From Rhizobium sp. CG5 (lineage in GTDB: Bacteria; Pseudomonadota; Alphaproteobacteria; Rhizobiales; Rhizobiaceae), in contig NZ_JABAEF010000009.1 in the NCBI RefSeq assembly GCF_023701945.1, forward strand, positions 1 through 64,000: a stretch of 64,000 nucleotides of DNA, in the 5' to 3' direction. The position numbers and the translations under genes are program-made. Below are positions 58,958 through 64,000 of the stretch, piece by piece. The notes under the pieces were generated by a model. It ran no database searches and was not told the DNA's origin. It saw only the letters and a list, made by a program, of their open reading frames with translations. Positions within the stretch are counted from its first letter, which is position 1, and every line of letters starts with the position of its first letter.

Positions 58958-59935
58958 TTAGTTGGTCGGAATGCCGCGATAGACGTGGTCGGCCAGATTG
59001 GCCTGTCCCGTCAGCACGCCGGCTTCCTTCCAGGTCTCGAACACGTTCTGAAGGGAGGCGACAAAAGCATCATCGATGGGCTGGCGTTTGTAGGCAGCCT
59101 CGTCGGGGTAGATCTTCTCGATCGTCGCCTTGTCCTGCTTGGCAAAGCCTGCATAGAACTCGACATAGGCGTCCTTGTTGTTGAGCGACCAGTCGTAGCC
59201 CTTTTCAAGGCGCGAGGAGAAATCGGCGATGGCTGCGACCTTGCCGGGATTGGCCAGCGCAGTCTCGGTCGCGCTCAGCACGTAATTGCCGGTGCTGATA
59301 CCCTTGCCGTCCAGCAGGACGTTTGCCTTCAGCGTGCCGATCGTGCGGGCCTTGTAGACACCCCAGGTGCCCCATGCATCGATGCTGCCGGCCTGGAAGG
59401 CGGCGCTCGCATCGGCAGGCGTGAGGAAGGCCAGCTTGACATCTTCAGCCTTCAATCCTGCCTGTTTCAGGGCGCCGATCGTCAGATAGTGGGCGACGCT
59501 GCCGCGGGTGGTCGGAGAGATGGTCTTGCCCTTGAGGTCGGCCAGCGTCTTGATGGGGCTGTCGGCCGGCACGAGGATGCTGCTACCCAGACCGCCATTG
59601 GAGAAATTGGCGACGACCTTGATCTTGGAGCCGCCGGCAATGGCGCTGACGGTCGGCGAGTCGGCCGCTTGGCCGATATCGACCGCATCGGCCTTCAATG
59701 CTTCGTGGAGGTTGACGGCCGCCGGAAAGACCGACCATTCGATCTGGTATGGCACGTCCTTCAGCAGGCCGGCAGCCTCCAGCTTGGCGCGCGTTGCGCC
59801 TGTCTGGTCGCCGACACGCAGCGTGACTTTGCTAAGGTCTTCGGCGGCATAGACCGGGAAAAATGCACCGAACGAAAAGGCGGTGACGAGACCACCAAGT
59901 GCGGTGTTGAACAGGCGTCTGGAGATGTTTGTCAT
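58958..59935 (-). CDS. Sulfonate-type ABC transporter substrate-binding protein (third system)
   Basis: A 325-aa SsuA/AsfC-like protein with signal peptide (MTNISRRLFNTALGGLVTAFSF, cut near PVYAAED). Mature blocks are KVTLRVGDQTGATRAKLEAAGLL, INLHEALKADAVDIGQAADSPTVSAIA and LADLKGKTISPTTRGSVAHYLTIGAL. ATG 59935 is chosen; the open frame above it would bury the signal peptide. It precedes permease, ATPase and the AsfA/AsfB-like genes. Confidence 0.86.
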   Translation of the reverse strand: MTNISRRLFNTALGGLVTAFSFGAFFPVYAAEDLSKVTLRVGDQTGATRAKLEAAGLLKDVPYQIEWSVFPAAVNLHEALKADAVDIGQAADSPTVSAIAGGSKIKVVANFSNGGLGSSILVPADSPIKTLADLKGKTISPTTRGSVAHYLTIGALKQAGLKAEDVKLAFLTPADASAAFQAGSIDAWGTWGVYKARTIGTLKANVLLDGKGISTGNYVLSATETALANPGKVAAIADFSSRLEKGYDWSLNNKDAYVEFYAGFAKQDKATIEKIYPDEAAYKRQPIDDAFVASLQNVFETWKEAGVLTGQANLADHVYRGIPTN

Positions 59936-59981
59936 GGTTGCAGCTTTCAAGGAGTTCGGGATCAGATGGCGATGGGAGGCG

Positions 59982-61319
59982 TCATTCCGCCGCGTCGGCG
60001 ACGGGTTGGCGGGCGTGGCGATTGGCGGGTGCGGGAATGCCGAGGTTTTCGCGGAAGGTCTCGCCCTCGTATTCCGTCCGGTACACACCGCGTTTCTGCA
60101 GGATTGGCACGACGGTCTCGACAAACACCTCAAGCTCCTTCGGCAAGGAGACATTGACGACGAAGCCGTCCGAACCCCGCTCTTCAAGCCAACGCTGAAA
60201 GGCGTCGGCAACTTGCTCGGGCGTGCCGACGAAATCCGTGCGCGGCGTGGCAAAGCGCAACGCCGTCTGGCGAAGCGTCAGGTTCTCGGCGAGGGCGGCG
60301 GCGATGATTTTGCCCGACGTGCTCTGGTTGCTGTTGGCGCCCTGTGCCGCCACGTCGGGGAATGGCGCATCGAGATCGTGCTGCAGAAAGTCATAGTCGT
60401 TGAACGGCCGGCCGAGCATCGACAGGGCGTTCTCAATGGAGGTGAGACCGGCGAATTCCTGATACTTGCGCTCAACCTCCTCCTCGGTGGAGCCGATCAC
60501 GGGGCGGACACCCGGCAGGATGAACAGATGGTCCGGATCCCTGCCGGAGGCCGCCGCGCGGGTCTTGATGTCGTTGTAGTAGGTCTTGCCTTCCTCGATA
60601 TTCTCGTGATGCACGAAGATCGCATCGGAACGACGGGCAGCGAAGTTCTTGCCGTCTTCGGAAGCGCCGGCCTGGAAAATCACCGGCTGGCCCTGGCGCG
60701 AACGGGCGATGTTCAACGGTCCCTTGACCTGGAAGAACTCGCCCTTGTGGTTCAGCGTGTGCAGCTTGGCGGGATCGAAAAATACGCCGCTCTGCTTGTC
60801 ATGCACCAGGGCGTCGTCTTCCCATGAGTCCCAGAGACCCTGCACGACATCCAGATATTCTGCGGCCTGGCGATAGCGCGTGTCATGGGCCAGATGCTTC
60901 GACTTGCTGTAGTTTTCGGCGCTGCCTTCAAGCCAGGAGGTCACCACGTTCCAGCCGGCGCGGCCGCCGCTGATGTGGTCGAGCGAGGCAAACTGGCGAG
61001 CGACGTTGAAAGGTTCGGTGTAGCTGGTGGTGAGCGTTGCGACGAGGCCTATATGCGATGTAGCGCCGGCAAGCGCCGAGAGAATGGTCAGCGGCTCGAA
61101 ACGGTTGAGATAGTGCGGACTGGACTTCGCGGTGATGAAGACGCTGTCGGCAACAAACAGGAAGTCGAACTTGGCGGCTTCTGCCAGCTGCGCCTGCTTC
61201 TTGTAATAGGCGAAGTTTGTGCTCGCTGTCGGATCGGCGTCGGGATGGCGCCAATCGCCCCATCCCATACCGACACCATGCAGCATGAACCCCAGCTTCA
61301 ATTGACGTTTTGCCGACAT
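59982..61319 (-). CDS. LLM-class flavin monooxygenase, NtaA/SnaA/DszA family (3)
   Basis: A 445-aa flavin monooxygenase of the same superfamily subgroup as 42325 and 47492, but more distant: [21 protein letters not shown] at the N-terminus, [86 protein letters not shown] and [49 protein letters not shown]. It is the first gene of an operon with a sulfonate transporter and AsfA/AsfB-like pair. It needs reduced flavin from a separate reductase. Confidence 0.87.
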   Translation of the reverse strand: MSAKRQLKLGFMLHGVGMGWGDWRHPDADPTASTNFAYYKKQAQLAEAAKFDFLFVADSVFITAKSSPHYLNRFEPLTILSALAGATSHIGLVATLTTSYTEPFNVARQFASLDHISGGRAGWNVVTSWLEGSAENYSKSKHLAHDTRYRQAAEYLDVVQGLWDSWEDDALVHDKQSGVFFDPAKLHTLNHKGEFFQVKGPLNIARSRQGQPVIFQAGASEDGKNFAARRSDAIFVHHENIEEGKTYYNDIKTRAAASGRDPDHLFILPGVRPVIGSTEEEVERKYQEFAGLTSIENALSMLGRPFNDYDFLQHDLDAPFPDVAAQGANSNQSTSGKIIAAALAENLTLRQTALRFATPRTDFVGTPEQVADAFQRWLEERGSDGFVVNVSLPKELEVFVETVVPILQKRGVYRTEYEGETFRENLGIPAPANRHARQPVADAAE

Positions 61320-61367
61320 ACCGCTCTCCCGTGTTGCCAGACCAACATGAGAAAAGCTTATTGTATA

Positions 61368-61386
61368 TAAAATCTATGTAATAGAC
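61368..61386. promoter_or_regulatory. Island element 17 (minus orientation)
   Basis: Read on the minus strand it is GTCTATTACATAGATTTTA, 49 bp before the monooxygenase start at 61319. It keeps TCTAT-N8-T. Confidence 0.5.
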
Positions 61387-61453
61387 ATTATATTGCAATT
61401 TATCAAGTTTGAGGAGAATGGAATTCCGGTTTCAACGTCTCCGCAGGCACCGC

Positions 61454-63067
61454 CTAGCGGACCCGTGGCGTCACGTCGAAAATATCGGTCAGCGTGATCG
61501 ATCGGAATTCGGTCACCAGAACGGTTGCTCGCACCACCCAGAAACCATCCAGCGGAAGCACGAATCCTTCGGCGCGAAACCGCTGATCGTCGATCCTGCG
61601 GGCCGGCTGGGTGAACGGGCCGATGCCATAGGAAGGTTTGCCGAGTTCGATTTCGACCGAGAGGGGATCGACCGGCTTGCCGTCCAGCTGGAGATCGCGG
61701 ATCTCCACCACGGCAGGACCTGGAACGGCAGGGGTCAGCGTCAGGATGGCTGTCAGACCATCCTTGGTGGACCTGATCTCCTGCGACTGGGCAGTCGCTG
61801 CGGCAAGGGAGCGGGGCGGTGGCGTAAAACGCCAGAGACCTAGCACCCCGAGGACAAGACAGCCGAGAACGACCTCCACGACAATGCTGCGTCTCAGGTG
61901 CCGCGCGGCGGAAGCGCTTCCTGCAAGGACCGGCCCGGTCAGCCAGAAACGGTTGAACGCCCCAAGCGCCAGCAGGCCGGCAACAAGGACAAGCTTGGCC
62001 ACCAGGACCAGGCCATAGGCGGTTGTCCACAGCGCCGCGAAGCTTTGCAATTGTACCACGGCCAGCACGATACCGGACAGCACCAGTATTCCGATGACGG
62101 CCGGAATGCCGGTCGAAAACCGCTTCAGGGCAAAGTCGGCATCATTGCCTCCCCGCAGAAGAAGCCGGCCCAACGGGATCAGCGCCCCGATCCACAGCGT
62201 GGCGGTGACCACATGCAGGAAGAGCGCCGGCTTGGTGAGCGTCACGGGCGATGCGGTCGCGGCGTGGCCCGCGCTGGCGGCCGCCACCCCGACGACCAGC
62301 AGGGCGACAGAGGCCAGCACCTTGGCCGTCCTCCCGCCCTGTATCGACCGGGCGGCATAGGCGAGAATTACGGCCGTCGCGCCGAGCAGGGCAGCATGGC
62401 CAAAGCTGGTGGCAAACAGTCCCGCGCTCCAGGTCGTGGCCTGGAGCAAGGCAAAGACCGGCTCGCCCAGCACATCCAAACCCTGGAAGCCGATCAGGAT
62501 AGGTGTCGCCAGCAGGCCGGCAATCGTCAGCGTGATGGTCACGCGATCATCGATCAATCTGGTTCCACGCCCAAGCAGGATGGTAAACACGGTACCGCCG
62601 ACGCCAAGCACCAGAGACAGCAGAAATATCAAGCGCGAAGCCCAAAGCCCCGATCTGACGACGATATCGGCCTGTTGGACGGTGACGGGTGCGACGGCGC
62701 TTGGTGCTCCCACGGAGAAAACCAGGCCGCCACCGATCGGGTGACCATCGGACGACGCCACCCTCCAGGACAGGATGTATGTTCCCTGCTCCAGATCGGC
62801 GGGGAGGGTCAACAGGATGGCGTTGCCCTTCTCGCCGATATCCCTGAGGAGATCGGTGCGTCCCGCCGGACGGGTAAGCCTGGCGACCAACGGCCGGACG
62901 GGCTCCGAGAAGTGCAACGTCACCGCCCTGGGAGGCATGTCCTCGACTGCCCCGTCGCTCGGCTCGGAGGCAATCAAACTCGCATGGGCAAACGCCGCGC
63001 CGACACATGCCAGAGACAGCAGCGCGGCAACAAGCGCCATTGCGGCCCATCTGGCCGGGCGTGCCAC
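61454..63067 (-). CDS. CopC-CopD fusion, copper transport protein (YcnJ-like)
   Basis: A protein of about 537 aa. The signal peptide ends in AFAHASLIASEPSDGAVEDMPPRAVTLHFSEPV, so the mature N-terminus is a His, as in the Cu(II)-binding CopC fold. From about residue 150 onward several membrane spans follow with the CopD-type LHVVTATLWIGALIPLGRLL. The fused CopC-CopD layout matches YcnJ. A GTG at 63067 starts just 2 bases after the YcnI-like stop; an ATG at 63040 is an alternative. It likely imports or handles copper. No island element precedes it. Confidence 0.82.
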   Translation of the reverse strand: MARPARWAAMALVAALLSLACVGAAFAHASLIASEPSDGAVEDMPPRAVTLHFSEPVRPLVARLTRPAGRTDLLRDIGEKGNAILLTLPADLEQGTYILSWRVASSDGHPIGGGLVFSVGAPSAVAPVTVQQADIVVRSGLWASRLIFLLSLVLGVGGTVFTILLGRGTRLIDDRVTITLTIAGLLATPILIGFQGLDVLGEPVFALLQATTWSAGLFATSFGHAALLGATAVILAYAARSIQGGRTAKVLASVALLVVGVAAASAGHAATASPVTLTKPALFLHVVTATLWIGALIPLGRLLLRGGNDADFALKRFSTGIPAVIGILVLSGIVLAVVQLQSFAALWTTAYGLVLVAKLVLVAGLLALGAFNRFWLTGPVLAGSASAARHLRRSIVVEVVLGCLVLGVLGLWRFTPPPRSLAAATAQSQEIRSTKDGLTAILTLTPAVPGPAVVEIRDLQLDGKPVDPLSVEIELGKPSYGIGPFTQPARRIDDQRFRAEGFVLPLDGFWVVRATVLVTEFRSITLTDIFDVTPRVR

Positions 63068-63069
63068 GG

Positions 63070-63588
63070 TCAGGGTTGAACGCGGACGGACGGAGCCGGG
63101 TACTTGAGATCGTCGGAAGAGGCGCCGGCAGCCGGTATCTCGATCCAGCGATCGGTGCCGCTTTCGCATTCCTGCACGATCGGAACGAAGATGCGGTCCG
63201 TGGCCGTCTTGCTCACCGTCGCCCGGAATACGAACTCGTCGTAATAGGCGTCCTCCAGCTTGCCGCCGGTCCAGGACACTTCCTTGACCTGTGCTGCGCC
63301 GCCATGGGCGTGGGCCGTCTCGGCGGAAGCCTTGTGCAGCTCGTCCGTGGCGATGGAAAGGTTCCAGCCCGGCTTTGGCTGCGGCTTGACCGATGTCAGT
63401 TGCTCGGGAATGGCGATGCGCAGGCCAGTTGTTGCCGAGCCGGAGCAGCCATGGGGCAGCCGCAGCACGAATTTCACCGTGGCGCCCGGCGCCACATCCT
63501 TGTTTTCCAGCGTCACATGGGCCTGTGCCGCGCTTGCAACGGCCATGATTGCGACAGCGATGAATGTTGAACTCTTGAAGGCTTTCAT
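63070..63588 (-). CDS. YcnI-like copper-binding protein (DUF1775)
   Basis: A 172-aa DUF1775 protein. The signal peptide ends at ASAAQA, giving the mature start HVTLENKDVAPGATVKFVLRLPHGC in two parts; the N-terminal His is the copper ligand of the mono-histidine brace known for YcnI. WTGGKLEDAYYDEFVFRATV and the GCSGSATTGLRIAIPEQL blocks are family-typical. It is adjacent to the CopC-CopD gene, as ycnI is to ycnJ in Bacillus. Confidence 0.85.
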   Translation of the reverse strand: MKAFKSSTFIAVAIMAVASAAQAHVTLENKDVAPGATVKFVLRLPHGCSGSATTGLRIAIPEQLTSVKPQPKPGWNLSIATDELHKASAETAHAHGGAAQVKEVSWTGGKLEDAYYDEFVFRATVSKTATDRIFVPIVQECESGTDRWIEIPAAGASSDDLKYPAPSVRVQP

Positions 63589-63601
63589 GTCTGCAACTTT
63601 C

Positions 63602-64000
63602 TTACCAGGTTGAGGCCAGACCGAGGTGGCCGAGGGCTTCGCGCCTCAGTTCGGCCAGCCGCGGATCGCCACGGTGACGGGGATAGGGAAGATCGACCTT
63701 GATATCGGCAACGATGCGCGCCGGGCGCGGCCCGAAGATGAGAACGCGCTGCGACAGGAACAGCGCCTCCTCGACATCGTGGGTGACGAGGATTGCCGTC
63801 AGTCCGGCCCGCTGCCAGAGGCTGACGAGTTCGGTCTGCATCGTCAGGCGGGTCAGGGAGTCGAGCTTGCCCAGCGGTTCGTCCAGCAGCAGCAGGCGCG
63901 GCTCGTTGACCAGCGCGCGGGCCAGAGCGACACGCTGCGACATGCCGCCGGACAGTTGGTGCGGATAGGCCTTGTCGAAGCCCTGCAGTCCCACCAGCTC
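63602..64000 (-). CDS. Sulfonate-type ABC transporter ATPase, C-terminal part (cut by window edge)
   Basis: The frame is open to the window end and reads GLQGFDKAYPHQLSGGMSQRVALARAL, LLLLDEPLGKLDSLTR, ILVTHDVEEALFLSQRV and a C-terminus of the SsuB/TauB type. The Walker A part lies outside. It ends 13 bp before the start of the copper chaperone gene on the same strand, so the copper genes may be cotranscribed with a further ABC importer. Confidence 0.8.
   Translation of the reverse strand, partial: ELVGLQGFDKAYPHQLSGGMSQRVALARALVNEPRLLLLDEPLGKLDSLTRLTMQTELVSLWQRAGLTAILVTHDVEEALFLSQRVLIFGPRPARIVADIKVDLPYPRHRGDPRLAELRREALGHLGLASTW

Noticed and set aside
1..64000. CRISPR arrays, rRNA genes, complete tRNA genes, replication origins
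   Set aside because: No regularly spaced repeats, rRNA motifs, complete cloverleaf or origin-type repeats were seen.

Overview
The window reads as an accessory stretch of a high-GC alphaproteobacterial genome, most likely Rhizobiaceae (Rhizobium/Agrobacterium/Ensifer type). The evidence is the GC-rich codon use, many redundant ABC uptake systems, and recombinase/IS debris at the left edge. The taxon is an inference from gene content; no rRNA or other marker gene is present.

Region 1 (1-2250) is a scrapyard. It holds the tail of an IS5-type transposase, a broken tyrosine-recombinase pair of RIT-like layout, a serine/tyrosine recombinase chimera with an in-frame stop, and a doubly damaged M20 amidohydrolase remnant. 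Region 2 (2229-9348) is one plus-strand operon for an unknown sugar-like or nucleoside-like compound: a LacI-type DNA-binding domain fused to a PfkB kinase with a perfect palindrome just upstream, a glutamine-amidotransferase-like protein, a CUT2 ABC importer and an M20 deacylase.

Region 3 (about 9.7-61.4 kb) is a very large sulfur-scavenging island. It contains three complete sulfonate/taurine-type ABC systems plus a taurine system whose binding-protein gene is broken, and two MetNIQ methionine-type importers. It also has one CUT2 importer with two binding proteins. The enzymes are two SsuD-like and three NtaA/SnaA/DszA-like flavin monooxygenases, a flavin reductase, two SfnB-like and one divergent acyl-CoA-dehydrogenase-like proteins, an aminothiazoline-carboxylate (ATC) hydrolase, an arylsulfonate AsfA/AsfB-like flavoprotein/ferredoxin pair, a beta-propeller LVIVD protein, two paralogous small alpha/beta hydrolases, two paralogous FAD/NAD(P)-binding proteins and two near-identical Rrf2 regulators with a cysteine cluster. 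The likely logic is import of organosulfur compounds, oxidative C-S cleavage to sulfite or sulfide, and assimilation.

The most striking observation is non-coding. Almost every operon of region 3 is preceded by a 19-bp AT-rich element with the pattern N-TCYAY-N8-T, often a dyad TCTA-N9-TAGA. Seventeen examples are listed, each 17-142 bp from a start codon, and I saw none at region 2 or the copper genes. This suggests a single regulon with the island as its core.

Region 4 (61.4-64.0 kb) holds a fused CopC-CopD copper protein and a YcnI-like (DUF1775) copper chaperone, next to the C-terminal part of another sulfonate-type ABC ATPase cut by the window edge.
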